This document shows, piece by piece, positions 35,642-45,170 of a DNA stretch of 64,000 bases. Every line of letters begins with the position of its first letter. The stretch's first letter is position 1. The notes under the pieces are model-generated. The model was given only the letters and a program-made list of their open reading frames with translations, had not been told where the DNA came from and made no database searches. The translations under genes were made by a program, and so were the position numbers. The stretch comes from Aureimonas sp. SA4125 (GTDB taxonomy: Bacteria > Pseudomonadota > Alphaproteobacteria > Rhizobiales > Rhizobiaceae). The stretch lies in assembly GCF_019973775.1 (NCBI RefSeq), contig NZ_AP025032.1, positions 4,120,001 through 4,184,000 on the forward strand, given 5' to 3'.

Positions 35642-35664
35642 CCCCGCCGGGACCGCCGGCGGGG
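35642..35664 (+). terminator. strong hairpin after the FAH-SDR operon
   Basis: CCCCGCCGG, loop GACCG, CCGGCGGGG: nine perfect G-C pairs starting 12 bases after the SDR stop codon. There is no T-tract after it, so it may slow or protect transcripts rather than act as a full intrinsic terminator. Confidence 0.45.
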
Positions 35665-35782
35665 GAGATCTGACCGGGCAATCCAGCCGGCGGGCGCGGC
35701 GAGGCTCTCGCCGACCGACTTCATCCTTCCTTATGGAGCTGTCTGTACGATCGCCTCTGTCGTCTGCATTGGGATCCGGCGC

Positions 35783-38089
35783 ATGAATTCTTCCCTGGCG
35801 ATCGAGACAGAGAGGCTCGCCGAACTGGCGACCTTCGAAACCACGGACAGCGCACCCTCCGCGCCGCTGAATGCGCTGGTCGACAGCGTCCGGGAAATGT
35901 TCGGCGTGACGGCCTGCGCCGTGACCATGCTCGACAGCCACAGGGTCTGGTTCAAGGCGGTCGCTGGTCTGGACGCGGTCCAGATCGCCCAGAACAGCGC
36001 CTTCTGCGACCTGACCCTTCAGAGCGACAAGATCTTCGTCGTCGAGGATGCCCTGGCGGATGACCGGTTCGCCGAAAGCGGCCTCGTCGCCGAAGCGCCG
36101 CATGTGCGTTTCTATGCCGGGGTTCCCCTGGTGGTCCAGCCAGGGATTGCACTTGGCAGTCTCTGCCTCATAGACGTGAAGCCGCGGCAGCTGACGGAAG
36201 CCGAATCGAGCCTTCTGTGCCGTCTGGGGCTCGTCGCTCTCGGCCTGATCGAAAGCCACAAGACGGCGACCCAGGGGTTCCGGATCGCCGCCGATGCCGC
36301 GCTTCAGCATTACGACCTGATGGAGCAGCGGCAGGAAGCCAGTCTCAGGGACCGTCACTTCTCCCATGTCGAGGCGATCGCCACCATCGGATCCTGGACC
36401 TTTGATGTGTCGACCGAAAGCATCGCCTGGTCGGACGAGAGCTACCGCATCTTCGAGATCCCGCCGGGGACGAAAATAACGACCGAGCGCGCGCTGTCGA
36501 TCTACCCCAAGCATGAGCGGATCTTCGTGCGCAACCTGGTCGACCTGGCCCTGAACGAGGGCAAGTCCTTCGACGAGGAGATGGAGATCGTCACCGACGT
36601 CGGCACCACCAAGCGCGTCCGGGTCACCGGCGACGCGGAGATCGTCGGCACTGGCGCGCGGCGGCTCTACGGTACGGTGCAGGACATCACGCAATTGCGG
36701 GCGGCCGAATCCGAGCTCTGGCAGGCCGAAAACTACGATGTCCTGACGGGTCTTTCCAACCGGGCGGCCTTTAGCGCGCATCTGGCGGATACCTTCAGCC
36801 GCCGGGTGGCGTTCTCGGACAATGTGATGGTCGGCCTCCTGCTGGTCGACGTCGACCGGCTGAAGGATCTCAACGAGACGCTCGGCCACGCCGCAGGCGA
36901 CGCGGTGTTGCAGAACGTCGCCGACCGGATGTTCGAGACGGTCGGTCAGGAGGCCCTGGTCGCCCGCATCGGCGGCGACGAGTTCGCCATCACCTTGAAC
37001 GGCAGCGCGACGGAAGCCGAAGCCGCCATGGTCGCGGCACGGATCATTGCCGCCGTGCGCCGCAGGTTTGCCTTCGGTCGCGAGACGATCTCACCGCAGA
37101 TCTCGGTAGGCGGCGCCATCGCCGACCGGAACGATACCACCGACAGCTTGCGCCAGAAGGCCGGTCTCGCTCTCCTCGCCAGCAAGGCAGCGGGGCGGGG
37201 CGGCTATGTCGCCTTTCGCGAGGAAATGCGCGACGCGATCGTGCGACGGATCAACATGGTCCGCCATGTCGACGAGGCGCTGCTCGCGCATCGCGTCCTG
37301 CCGTTCTACCAGCCGATCGTCCGGCTCGACACCGCCGAGATCGTGGCTCTCGAGGCTCTGGCCCGTATCCGCGAGCCCAATGGCACGATCCTGGCCGCGG
37401 GCGCCTTTCACGAGGCGCTGGACGAACACCGCATCGCCTATGGTCTCACCGGGCAGATGCTGCCGCAGATCGCCGCCGACGTCAGGGGCTGGCTCGATGC
37501 AGGCATCGGCTTCCAGAGGGTCGGGATCAATGCGACGGCCGCCGACTTCCAGTCCGGCGACCTGCGCTCGCGCCTCAACGACAGCTTTGGCAATGTCGGC
37601 GTGCCGCTGAGCCACGTCGTCCTGGAAGTGACCGAGTCGGTGTTCCTCGACGGCAATGAAGCCGCGGTGATCAAGGCCATCAGTGAATTGCGGGGCGACG
37701 GAATGAGGGTCTCGCTCGACGATTTCGGCACCGGCTTTGCCTCGCTGACTCACCTGCGCAGCCTGCCGGTCGATTCGATCAAGGTCGACAAATCCTTCAT
37801 CGACGGTCTCCTCGTCGACGCCAGCAGCGGACCCATCGTCGAGACGCTCATCGATCTTGCCCGCAAGCTCGGCCTCGGCATCGTGGCGGAGGGCATCGAG
37901 ACCGCCGAGCAGTTGGCGCGGCTGCGCTCGCTTGCCTGCGATCTCGGCGGCGATCCGTCTTTCGTCGGCCTGGGCCAGGGCTACCTCTTCGCCCGCCCCG
38001 GCGATGCGGAGACGACAGCGACCTTGATGCGCGAGCGCGCCGAGCGGCCGGATGCCGCCGCAGCACGGCCACGGCGCCGGCCTGCCTGA
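35783..38089 (+). CDS. GAF-PAS-GGDEF-EAL cyclic-di-GMP protein
   Basis: 768 residues, soluble. An N-terminal GAF domain (about 20-160, with SAFCDLTL and FYAGVPLVVQPGIALGSLCLID) and a PAS-like domain (about 190-305) are followed by a diguanylate cyclase domain with intact RIGGDEF at 395-401, and an EAL phosphodiesterase domain with EAL at 524-526, DDFGTGFASL and VDKSFIDGLL. Both active-site motifs look intact; the I-site RxxD before GGDEF is not obvious. It makes or degrades cyclic-di-GMP depending on the GAF/PAS input. It stands alone between unrelated operons. Confidence 0.93.
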   Translation: MNSSLAIETERLAELATFETTDSAPSAPLNALVDSVREMFGVTACAVTMLDSHRVWFKAVAGLDAVQIAQNSAFCDLTLQSDKIFVVEDALADDRFAESGLVAEAPHVRFYAGVPLVVQPGIALGSLCLIDVKPRQLTEAESSLLCRLGLVALGLIESHKTATQGFRIAADAALQHYDLMEQRQEASLRDRHFSHVEAIATIGSWTFDVSTESIAWSDESYRIFEIPPGTKITTERALSIYPKHERIFVRNLVDLALNEGKSFDEEMEIVTDVGTTKRVRVTGDAEIVGTGARRLYGTVQDITQLRAAESELWQAENYDVLTGLSNRAAFSAHLADTFSRRVAFSDNVMVGLLLVDVDRLKDLNETLGHAAGDAVLQNVADRMFETVGQEALVARIGGDEFAITLNGSATEAEAAMVAARIIAAVRRRFAFGRETISPQISVGGAIADRNDTTDSLRQKAGLALLASKAAGRGGYVAFREEMRDAIVRRINMVRHVDEALLAHRVLPFYQPIVRLDTAEIVALEALARIREPNGTILAAGAFHEALDEHRIAYGLTGQMLPQIAADVRGWLDAGIGFQRVGINATAADFQSGDLRSRLNDSFGNVGVPLSHVVLEVTESVFLDGNEAAVIKAISELRGDGMRVSLDDFGTGFASLTHLRSLPVDSIKVDKSFIDGLLVDASSGPIVETLIDLARKLGLGIVAEGIETAEQLARLRSLACDLGGDPSFVGLGQGYLFARPGDAETTATLMRERAERPDAAAARPRRRPA

Positions 38090-38147
38090 CAGCGCATAGT
38101 GGGACCAGACCTTCGGCCCACTTCTTCGACAGGGCCGCAATCGGCTT

Positions 38148-38792
38148 TCAGCTTGGAAAGGCCGCGGCGAGTTCCTCCACGGCCTCGCAGCTCAGCGGCG
38201 ATGCCGGCCGATCGCCGATGAGGAAGTACAGCTTCGCCGTTTCCTCCAGCTCCTCCATGATCTGCACCGCTTCCTCCAGCGACCGTCCGGCGATGATCGG
38301 GCCGTGATTGGCAAGCAGCATCGCATGATGGTCGCGGGCCGCATCGCCGACGGCAGCGGCGAGGCGCCGGTCACCCGGCCTGAAATAGCCGACCAGCGGG
38401 AGCCGGCCGACCTTCATGACGTGATAGGCCGTCAGCGGTGGCATGACATTCGACGGATCGGCGTGGCAGAGGCACGAGATCGCCACCGAATGGGTGGAAT
38501 GGAGGTGCACGATCGCCCGCGCCGTCGGCCGGGCCGCATAGACGGCACGATGAAAGAACGCCTCCTTCGACGGCGGATCGCCAGAAAGCAGGTCCCCCTC
38601 CGGCGACACCTTCGAGATGCGTTGGGGATCAAGAAAGCCGAGGGACGAGTTGGTCGGCGTGACGAGGATCGCGCCGTCCTTGAGCCGCACCGACAGATTG
38701 CCTGCGGTACCGTGCGCGAGCCTTCGCTCGTACAGGAGGGCCCCCTGACGCACGATCGCCGCGCGCAGTTCCGTTTCGCTTAAGTCCTGCAT
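38148..38792 (-). CDS. otnC: class II aldolase, 3-oxo-tetronate 4-phosphate decarboxylase OtnC
   Basis: 214 residues of the class II aldolase/adducin family. Zinc-site motifs: HGTAGNLSVRL, SKEAFFHRAVYAARP and IVHLHSTHSVAISC, with a third His in LLANHGPIIAG. OtnC decarboxylates 3-oxo-tetronate 4-phosphate to dihydroxyacetone phosphate in erythronate/threonate catabolism; the divergent genes supply the upstream steps. ATG at 38792 has GGGGAG upstream and gives the usual length; a GTG at 38810 that overlaps the lacI stop is possible. Co-transcribed with the regulator. Confidence 0.9.
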   Translation of the reverse strand: MQDLSETELRAAIVRQGALLYERRLAHGTAGNLSVRLKDGAILVTPTNSSLGFLDPQRISKVSPEGDLLSGDPPSKEAFFHRAVYAARPTARAIVHLHSTHSVAISCLCHADPSNVMPPLTAYHVMKVGRLPLVGYFRPGDRRLAAAVGDAARDHHAMLLANHGPIIAGRSLEEAVQIMEELEETAKLYFLIGDRPASPLSCEAVEELAAAFPS

Positions 38793-38806
38793 CTCAACGC
38801 TCCCCG

Positions 38807-39829
38807 TCACACGGTCGCCCCTTCGATCAGTTCGAAGCCGAGATCGACCACCTGTTTTGGTCCCCCGGCAAACAAAAGTTCGGCACCGAGCTGGCCCACC
38901 CGTCGCCGCGGCGTCAGGATCGTCGCCAGCGGCTGTGGCGCGAGGCGGGCGATGTCGAGACCGTTATAGCCCATGATCGCCAGTCTCGACGGGATCTCGA
39001 TGCCCTGCTGCAGACAATGGAACAGTCCGCCCACCGCCATGTCGTCGTTGGAAAAGTAGACCGCGTCGAGATCGGGGGCGGCGGCAAGCAGACGCGCCAG
39101 AGCCTCCTTGCCGGCGCCGATCGACGAGGGTTCGGCAATGACCTCGCTCGCCCGAAGCGCCAGACCGGAGTGCGTCAGGATCTCGGTAAAGCCGCGAAGG
39201 CGGCGGGCGGCGCGGTGATCGAGGCCGAGATAATGGCCGACATAGCCGATTCGCCGGTAGCCGCGGGCAAGGAACAGCTCGGCGCTGGCGCGGCCGGCGG
39301 AAAGATTGGAGAAGCCGACGACGATGTCGATACCCTCGCCGTCGATGTCGAGAAGTTCGGCGACGCGCACCCCCGCGCCGCGCAGCATCGCCTTTGTCCG
39401 CGCGGTGTGGTCGAGACCGGCCACGATTAGACCGGCAGGGCGCCAGGCGAGCATGGCCGCGACCAGCGTCTCCTCGCGCAGGGGATCATAATCGGAGACT
39501 CCGATCACCGGCTGGAAGCCCGCCCGGTCGAGAGCGAGGCTCGCGCCGCCGAGGAGATCGGGAAAGACGATATTGCTGAGCGAGGGGATGACGACACCGA
39601 CCAGGTTGGAGCCGGACGAGGCCAGCGTCCCGGCGACGCGGTTCGGAACATAGCCGAGATGCTCCACCGCCTCGCGTACCCGCTGGCGCACCTTGAGCGA
39701 CGAGAAGCCTTTTTGGCGCAGGACCCGCGACACCGTGCTTTCGCTGACACCGGCAAGCCGGGCGACGTCGCTGAGCGTCGAGGACGTTCCCGGCTTCGCA
39801 GACCGACGTTTCTGGATGATCGACGGCAA
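38807..39829 (-). CDS. LacI-family transcriptional regulator of the tetronate locus
   Basis: 340 residues. The N-terminal helix-turn-helix TLSDVARLAGVSESTVSRVLR is preceded by a 15-residue extension; the hinge and periplasmic-binding-like domain follow (VGVVIPSLSNIVFPDLLGG, RRIGYVGHYLG, AVYFSNDDMAVGGLF). It lies divergent from the ltnD operon and upstream of otnC, so it probably represses both until a tetronate-derived ligand binds. A perfect 14-bp palindrome in the divergent gap is its likely operator. Ligand is inferred from context. Confidence 0.93.
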   Translation of the reverse strand: MPSIIQKRRSAKPGTSSTLSDVARLAGVSESTVSRVLRQKGFSSLKVRQRVREAVEHLGYVPNRVAGTLASSGSNLVGVVIPSLSNIVFPDLLGGASLALDRAGFQPVIGVSDYDPLREETLVAAMLAWRPAGLIVAGLDHTARTKAMLRGAGVRVAELLDIDGEGIDIVVGFSNLSAGRASAELFLARGYRRIGYVGHYLGLDHRAARRLRGFTEILTHSGLALRASEVIAEPSSIGAGKEALARLLAAAPDLDAVYFSNDDMAVGGLFHCLQQGIEIPSRLAIMGYNGLDIARLAPQPLATILTPRRRVGQLGAELLFAGGPKQVVDLGFELIEGATV

Positions 39830-39936
39830 GGCGTCACCGCTTCTGCTGCGTCGGCGGCGCCGACGGCGTGTTGAAGATTTGAAAACCCGTGCCCGAGACC
39901 ATGTTGCACAGTCTGACGGCAGCGTCCGCCCTAAAA

Positions 39937-39950
39937 TGGCAGCGCTGCCA
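39937..39950. promoter_or_regulatory. candidate LacI-type operator
   Basis: TGGCAGCGCTGCCA is a perfect palindrome with the central CpG typical of LacI/GalR operators, flanked by AAAA on the left and CTTTT on the right. It lies in the 243-base gap between the divergent regulator and ltnD, 108 bases from the regulator's start and 123 from ltnD. Confidence 0.65.
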
Positions 39951-40072
39951 CTTTTCGGTTGGCAGTGCGGGCAAGGTCGGATAGCGTCGCGCCAGATTTC
40001 TGCAGCAAAGCTTCGACGCCCGACAAGAGCCGCCTCACGGCCTGGGATAGTTGGGTGTCTCGGGAGGAGACG

Positions 40073-40996
40073 ATGATGACCAGCGCCCCGGCGACCCCGC
40101 AGAGCATTGCCGTGATCGGCCTGGGATCAATGGGCCTCGGCATGGCCCTGTCGCTTTTGCGCGCCGGCCACCAGGTCGCCGGCTACGATGTCTCCCCTTC
40201 CGCTCTCGAAGCCTTTGCCGCCGACGGCGGACGTGCAGCGTCGTCCGCTGCCGCGGCGGTCGAGGGTGCCGATGCCGTGCTCAGCGTCGTCGTCAATGCC
40301 GCCCAGACCGAGGCGCTGCTCTTCGGCGAGAACGGCGTCGCCGCGGCGATGCCCGAAGGCGCGGTCTTCATTTCATCGGCGACGATGGATCCAGACGTGG
40401 TCCGGCGCCTGGCCGCGCGGCTCGAGTCGACGGGTCGCCTTTATCTCGACGCGCCCATCAGCGGCGGTCCCGTGCGCGCGGCCAAGGGCGAGCTGACGGT
40501 CATGGCGTCGGGCAGTCCGGCCACCTTCGACCGCGCCCGCCCCTGTCTCGAGGCGATCGCGCTGAAGGTCTACGAGCTCGGCGACGATGCGGGAGCCGGT
40601 GCCGCCTTCAAGATGATCAACCAGCTGCTGGCCGGCGTCCACATCGCCGCCGCCTGCGAGGCGATCGCCTTTGCGGCCAAGCAGGGACTGGATCTCGCCA
40701 AGGTCTACGAGGTGATCACCGCCTCGGCCGGCAATTCCTGGATGTTCGGCGACCGCGTGCCGCACATTCTCGATGGCGACTACCGCCCGAAGAGCGCGGT
40801 CGACATCTTCGTCAAGGATCTCGGCATCGTCCAGGACATGGCGCGGACGGCAAAGTTTCCGGTGCCGATATCGGCCGCCGCGCTCCAGATGTTCCTCGCC
40901 GCGGCCGGCTCCGGCATGGGCCGCGAGGACGACGCCTCGCTCGCCCGCGTCTATGCCGCGCTCGCCGGCGTCAACTTGCCCGGACACACAGCCTGA
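40073..40996 (+). CDS. ltnD: L-threonate/tetronate dehydrogenase LtnD
   Basis: 307 residues of the beta-hydroxyacid dehydrogenase family. NAD-binding loop IAVIGLGSMGLGMALSLL; substrate motif DAPISGGPVRAAKGELTVM; catalytic Lys in GAAFKMINQLLAGVH. LtnD oxidises L-threonate or D-erythronate at C2 to 2-oxo-tetronate, the first step of the pathway completed by OtnI, OtnK and OtnC. Two ATGs are in tandem (40073, 40076) behind GGGAGGAGA. First gene of the operon after the palindromic operator. Confidence 0.93.
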   Translation: MMTSAPATPQSIAVIGLGSMGLGMALSLLRAGHQVAGYDVSPSALEAFAADGGRAASSAAAAVEGADAVLSVVVNAAQTEALLFGENGVAAAMPEGAVFISSATMDPDVVRRLAARLESTGRLYLDAPISGGPVRAAKGELTVMASGSPATFDRARPCLEAIALKVYELGDDAGAGAAFKMINQLLAGVHIAAACEAIAFAAKQGLDLAKVYEVITASAGNSWMFGDRVPHILDGDYRPKSAVDIFVKDLGIVQDMARTAKFPVPISAAALQMFLAAAGSGMGREDDASLARVYAALAGVNLPGHTA

Positions 40997-41787
40997 TGCC
41001 CCGCTTCGCCGCCAACCTGTCGATGATGTTCAACGAAGTCGCTTTTCTCGATCGCTTCGGGGCGGCCGCGCGCGCCGGCTTCGACGCGGTCGAGTTCCTG
41101 TTTCCGTATGAGCATCCGCCCGAGGCCGTTGCCGAGAAACTCGGCGCCCACGGCCTGACGCAGGCCCTCTTCAACCTGCCGCCGGGCGACTTCGCCGCCG
41201 GAGAACGCGGAATCGCCTGCCTTCCCGACCGCGCGGGCGAATTGCGCGCGGGCGTCGAGACGGCGCTCGTCTACGCCCGCGCCACGGTCGTGAAGCGGCT
41301 GCACATGATGGCGGGCCTCGGGTCGCGCCAGAACGCGGCAGCCGTCGCCGCCTACCGGGACGCCGTCTCCTTTGCCGCCGACCGGCTCGCCGAGGCCGGC
41401 ATCGACCTCGTTCTCGAACCGATCAACGGCCGCGACATGCCCGGCTATTTCCTCGACGATTTCAACTGGACCGCCGATCTGATCGCCGAACTCGCACGGC
41501 CGAACCTGAAGCTGCAGTTCGACATCTACCATCGCCAGATCATGCGCGGCGACGTCGCCACCGCGATGGCCGACCTGATGCCGATCATCGGCCATGTCCA
41601 GGTGGCGAGCGTTCCCCGCCGGCACGAACCGATGACGGGCGAACTGAACGACGTCTTCCTCTTTTCCGAGCTCGACCGGCTTGGCTATGCCGGCTTCGTC
41701 GGCTGCGAGTACCGGCCGGCCGGTGCGACGACGGACGGCCTCGGCTGGTTCGATGGCGCGCGTCCGGCGGGCGGGAGGGCGGCATGA
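40996..41787 (+). CDS. otnI: 2-oxo-tetronate isomerase OtnI
   Basis: 263 residues of the hydroxypyruvate isomerase-like TIM barrel family. Family blocks: PRFAANLSMMFNEVAFLDRF, ALFNLPPGDFAAGERG, LVLEPINGRDMPGYFL (catalytic Glu), LQFDIYHRQIM and FVGCEYRPAG (second Glu). It converts 2-oxo-tetronate to 3-oxo-tetronate. It overlaps the ltnD stop (TGATG) and is overlapped by otnK, so the genes are translationally coupled. Confidence 0.93.
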   Translation: MPRFAANLSMMFNEVAFLDRFGAAARAGFDAVEFLFPYEHPPEAVAEKLGAHGLTQALFNLPPGDFAAGERGIACLPDRAGELRAGVETALVYARATVVKRLHMMAGLGSRQNAAAVAAYRDAVSFAADRLAEAGIDLVLEPINGRDMPGYFLDDFNWTADLIAELARPNLKLQFDIYHRQIMRGDVATAMADLMPIIGHVQVASVPRRHEPMTGELNDVFLFSELDRLGYAGFVGCEYRPAGATTDGLGWFDGARPAGGRAA

Positions 41788-43043
41788 CCCTTCGCCTCGG
41801 CGCCATTGCCGACGACTATACCGGCGCGTCGGACCTGGCCAACACGCTGACCCGCAATGGCCTGCGCACCGTGCAGACGATCGGCGTTCCCGCCGACGGC
41901 CTCGAGCTTCCGGGCGTCGATGCCGTGGTCGTCGCGCTGAAGAGCCGGTCCATTTCCGCGGCCGACGCCGTCGAGAAATCCCTCGCCGCCTATGGCTGGC
42001 TGGAGGCTCGCGGCGCCGGCCACATCCTGTTCAAGGTCTGCTCGACTTTCGATTCCACCGATGCCGGCAATATCGGCCCGGTGACCGATGCGCTCCGACA
42101 GGCCACCGGCGAGTCCATCGTCCTGGTGACGCCGGCTTTCCCCGAGACCGGAAGGACCGTCTACCAGGGCAACCTCTTCGTCGCCGGGGTGCCCCTGGCG
42201 GAAAGCCCGATGAAGGATCATCCGCTCAATCCGATGCGCGATTCCGACCTGCGGCGCGTGCTGTCGCGGCAGTCGGCAGAGCCCGTCGGGCTGATTCCGC
42301 TCGACGCTGTCGCGGCGGGTGACGGCGCCGTCGGCGAACGCCTCGCCGCGCTCGCCCGTGAAGGCTGCGGCGCGGCGATCGCCGACGCGGTGTTCGATGC
42401 CGATCTCGAGACCCTCGGCCGCGCGGCCTTGCGCCAGCGGCTGTCGGTCGGCGCCTCCGGCCTCGGCCTCGGCCTTGCCCGGGCGCTCGCCGATGGTCCG
42501 CCGTCTTCCGCCGCAGCACCCTTTCCAGCGCTTGGGGGCCCTGCCGCCTGCCTTGCCGGAAGCTGCTCGGCCGCGACTCTCCGGCAGATCGCGGCCGCGG
42601 AAGCCAGCATGCCCGTGCTGCGGCTCGATGCCGAAGCGCTTGTGACGGGCAATGGCGCCGTTGCCGAGGCCCTCGCCTTTGCGCGCGAAAATCTCGCGCA
42701 CGGCCCGGTCCTCATCGCGTCGAGCGCTGCGCCCGACGTGGTGGCGGCACTGCAGGCCCGGCACGGCGGCGCCGGTATCGGGACCGCGATCGAAGCCGCC
42801 TTCGCCGAGATCGCCGCAGGCCTCGTCGCGCTGGGCGTGCGCCGGCTGGTCGTCGCCGGCGGCGAGACGTCGGGCGCGGTCGTCGATCGCCTCGGCCTCG
42901 CCGCCTTCGCGCTCGGACCCGAAATCGCCCCCGGCGTTCCGGTGCTGCGCAGCCTCGGCGGAACGGACATGCGGCTGGCGCTGAAATCGGGCAATTTCGG
43001 CGGACCGGATTTCTTCCGTGACGCTCTCAACATGATGCCATGA
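41784..43043 (+). CDS. otnK: 3-oxo-tetronate kinase OtnK
   Basis: 419 residues, four-carbon acid sugar kinase family (DUF1537). N-terminal substrate domain: [18 protein letters not shown], then [19 protein letters not shown]-terminal nucleotide-binding domain: [18 protein letters not shown] and [21 protein letters not shown]. It phosphorylates 3-oxo-tetronate at C4; OtnC then decarboxylates it. Overlaps both neighbours by 4 bases (ATGA). Confidence 0.94.
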   Translation: MTLRLGAIADDYTGASDLANTLTRNGLRTVQTIGVPADGLELPGVDAVVVALKSRSISAADAVEKSLAAYGWLEARGAGHILFKVCSTFDSTDAGNIGPVTDALRQATGESIVLVTPAFPETGRTVYQGNLFVAGVPLAESPMKDHPLNPMRDSDLRRVLSRQSAEPVGLIPLDAVAAGDGAVGERLAALAREGCGAAIADAVFDADLETLGRAALRQRLSVGASGLGLGLARALADGPPSSAAAPFPALGGPAACLAGSCSAATLRQIAAAEASMPVLRLDAEALVTGNGAVAEALAFARENLAHGPVLIASSAAPDVVAALQARHGGAGIGTAIEAAFAEIAAGLVALGVRRLVVAGGETSGAVVDRLGLAAFALGPEIAPGVPVLRSLGGTDMRLALKSGNFGGPDFFRDALNMMP

Positions 43044-43819
43044 GCGAGGACCAGATGAGCAACGCGAACCACGGCCGGATCGGCCTCGTCACCGGCGGCG
43101 GCACCGGCGTCGGCAAGGCGATGACCCGGGCGCTTCTGGCGGCCGGCTGGCGCCTCGTGATCACCGGCCGTCGCGCCGCGGTCCTCGATGCCGCGGTGGA
43201 CGAGCTCTGCGGCAATGACGGCCGCGTCGTGGCGGTCCCCGCCGACATCGGCGATCCCGCTTCCGTCGCGCTCTTGTTCGACGAGATCCGCGCCCGCTTC
43301 GGCCGGCTCGACCTCCTCGTCAACAACGCCGGCAGCAACGTGCCGGCGATCCCCCTGGAAGATGTCAGCTTCGCCCAGTGGAACGCCATCGTCGCCGCCA
43401 ACCTCACCGGTGCCTTCCTCTGCACCCAGGAGGCTTTCAAGCTCTTCAAGACGCAGACGCCACGCGGCGGGCGCATCATCAACAACGGCTCGATCTCGGC
43501 GACGACACCCCGGCCGAACTCGGCCCCTTATACCGCGACGAAGCACGCCATCGCAGGACTCACCAAGGCGACGGCGCTCGACGGCCGGCCCTTCGACATC
43601 GCCTGCGGCCAGATCGACATCGGCAATGCGGCGAGCGAGATGACCTCGGTGATCTCCACCGGCGCGCTGCAGGCCGACGGTTCGACCGCGGCCGAGCCGA
43701 CGATGGATCCGGCGCATGTCGCCGATGCCGTGGTGTCGATGGCCTCCCTGCCCCTCGACGTGAACGTGCTGACCATGACGATCATGGCGACGAAGATGCC
43801 CTTCGTCGGCCGCGGCTAA
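43040..43819 (+). CDS. short-chain dehydrogenase in the tetronate operon
   Basis: 259 residues, classical SDR: cofactor loop [22 protein letters not shown], catalytic Ser in [13 protein letters not shown] and Tyr-Lys in [12 protein letters not shown]. It overlaps the otnK stop codon, so belongs to the operon. Its substrate is not fixed by the known pathway; it might prepare another tetronate or sugar acid for LtnD. The start at 43040 is followed by a second Met at residue 6. Confidence 0.9.
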   Translation: MSEDQMSNANHGRIGLVTGGGTGVGKAMTRALLAAGWRLVITGRRAAVLDAAVDELCGNDGRVVAVPADIGDPASVALLFDEIRARFGRLDLLVNNAGSNVPAIPLEDVSFAQWNAIVAANLTGAFLCTQEAFKLFKTQTPRGGRIINNGSISATTPRPNSAPYTATKHAIAGLTKATALDGRPFDIACGQIDIGNAASEMTSVISTGALQADGSTAAEPTMDPAHVADAVVSMASLPLDVNVLTMTIMATKMPFVGRG

Positions 43820-43927
43820 CATCTTAGGCGCACAGCGCCTGATACAGCACCCGCCCTAAGACCGGGCGCAGCGGCGAGAAGAGGCGGACAACGCCCAGCG
43901 CCAACAAAGAGTTTGGGAGAGAACGAC

Positions 43928-44992
43928 ATGGCCTCGGTCGACATCATCGACGTCAAGAAGAATTTTGGGGCCCATCCCGTCATCAAGGGCGTGAACGTGC
44001 GGATCGAGGACGGCGAGTTCGTCATCCTCGTCGGCCCGTCCGGCTGCGGAAAGTCGACGCTGCTGCGCATGCTGGCCGGCCTCGAGCACGTGACCGCAGG
44101 CGAAATCAAGATCGGCGACCGCGTCGTCAACGATCTGCCGCCGAAGGACCGGGACATCGCGATGGTGTTCCAGAACTACGCGCTCTATCCGCATATGACC
44201 GTCGCCGAGAACATGGCCTTCTCGCTGAAGCTGAAGAACGCGCCGAAGTCCGAGATCGATACCCGCGTTCGGCCGGCGGCAGAGATCCTCGGCCTCACCG
44301 CCTATCTCGACCGCTATCCGCGCCAGCTTTCCGGAGGTCAGCGCCAGCGCGTGGCCATGGGCCGGGCGATCGTGCGCGACCCGCAGGTCTTCCTGTTCGA
44401 CGAGCCCCTGTCCAATCTCGACGCCAAGCTGCGCGTCTCCATGCGCAGCGAGATCAAGAACCTCCACCAGCGCCTGACCACCACCACGGTCTACGTCACC
44501 CACGACCAGATCGAGGCGATGACCATGGCCGACAAGATCGTCGTCATGCAGGACGGCCGCGTGGAGCAGATCGGTGCGCCGCTCGAGCTCTACGACCGGC
44601 CGAACAACCTCTTCGTCGCCGGCTTCATCGGCTCGCCGTCCATGAACATGCTGACCGGCAAGCTCGATCCGAACGACGCCACGCGCTTCATCACCGGCGA
44701 CGGCGTCGTCCTTCCGGTCTCCGGCTCGCGCCCCGAGGCCCTCGGCCGCGCGCTCGTCTATGGCGCGCGCCCCGAGGCGATCCATCTCGGCGGCGACGTC
44801 ATGCTGGAAGTGATCGTCATCGAGCCCACGGGATCGGAAAGCCAGGTCATCGGGCGCATCGGCGCAACAGATGTCACCTGCGTCTTCCGCGAGCGCGTCA
44901 CCGTGCGGCCGGGCGAGAAGATCCCGGTCTCGATCGACCCGAAGGCCGTGCACCTCTTCGACGCGGCCAGCGGCGAGCGCCTCTCGGCCTGA
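43928..44992 (+). CDS. sugar ABC transporter ATP-binding protein (UgpC/MalK type)
   Basis: 354 residues. Walker A GPSGCGKSTLL, Q-loop MVFQNYALYPHMTVAENMAF, signature LSGGQRQRVAMGRA, Walker B VFLFDEPLSNLDAKLR and H-loop YVTHDQIEAM, followed by the C-terminal OB-type regulatory domain with VYGARPEAIHL. It energises the downstream permeases. The gene begins 108 bases after the tetronate SDR, past a small hairpin (AGGCG/CGCCT at 43826-43840), and its stop codon lies in the first unit of a tandem repeat. Confidence 0.95.
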   Translation: MASVDIIDVKKNFGAHPVIKGVNVRIEDGEFVILVGPSGCGKSTLLRMLAGLEHVTAGEIKIGDRVVNDLPPKDRDIAMVFQNYALYPHMTVAENMAFSLKLKNAPKSEIDTRVRPAAEILGLTAYLDRYPRQLSGGQRQRVAMGRAIVRDPQVFLFDEPLSNLDAKLRVSMRSEIKNLHQRLTTTTVYVTHDQIEAMTMADKIVVMQDGRVEQIGAPLELYDRPNNLFVAGFIGSPSMNMLTGKLDPNDATRFITGDGVVLPVSGSRPEALGRALVYGARPEAIHLGGDVMLEVIVIEPTGSESQVIGRIGATDVTCVFRERVTVRPGEKIPVSIDPKAVHLFDAASGERLSA

Positions 44993-45077
44993 GGCTTTCG
45001 GCCTGAGGCTTTTGGCCCGAGGCTTCTGGTCTAAGGCCTCTGGTCTTAGACTTCTGGCCTGGGGCTTCTGGCCTGAG
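44985..45077 (+). repeat. tandem repeat of about 15 bases, six diverged units
   Basis: Successive units read cggcctgaggctttc, ggcctgaggctttt, ggcccgaggcttctg, gtctaaggcctctgg, tcttagacttctgg and cctggggcttctgg, followed by gcctgag. Units are 14-15 bases. The array starts inside the end of the ATP-binding gene and reaches to 94 bases before the binding-protein gene. Function unknown; it could fold on itself or change length by slippage. Confidence 0.8.
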
Positions 45078-45170
45078 TTTACGGTCCGAAAGGGCCCAAG
45101 ATGGCGGCGGCATCCCGGGAAGCCGACCGCACACAACAAGAACAGTCCCGCACCCTTGGAGGAGACAGCC

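Noticed and set aside
44871..45170. N-terminal extension of the binding protein through the tandem repeat
   Set aside because: The Tat signal begins at 45171 behind a strong RBS; the repeat translation (RPEAFGLRLL-like) is an artefact of the 15-base period.
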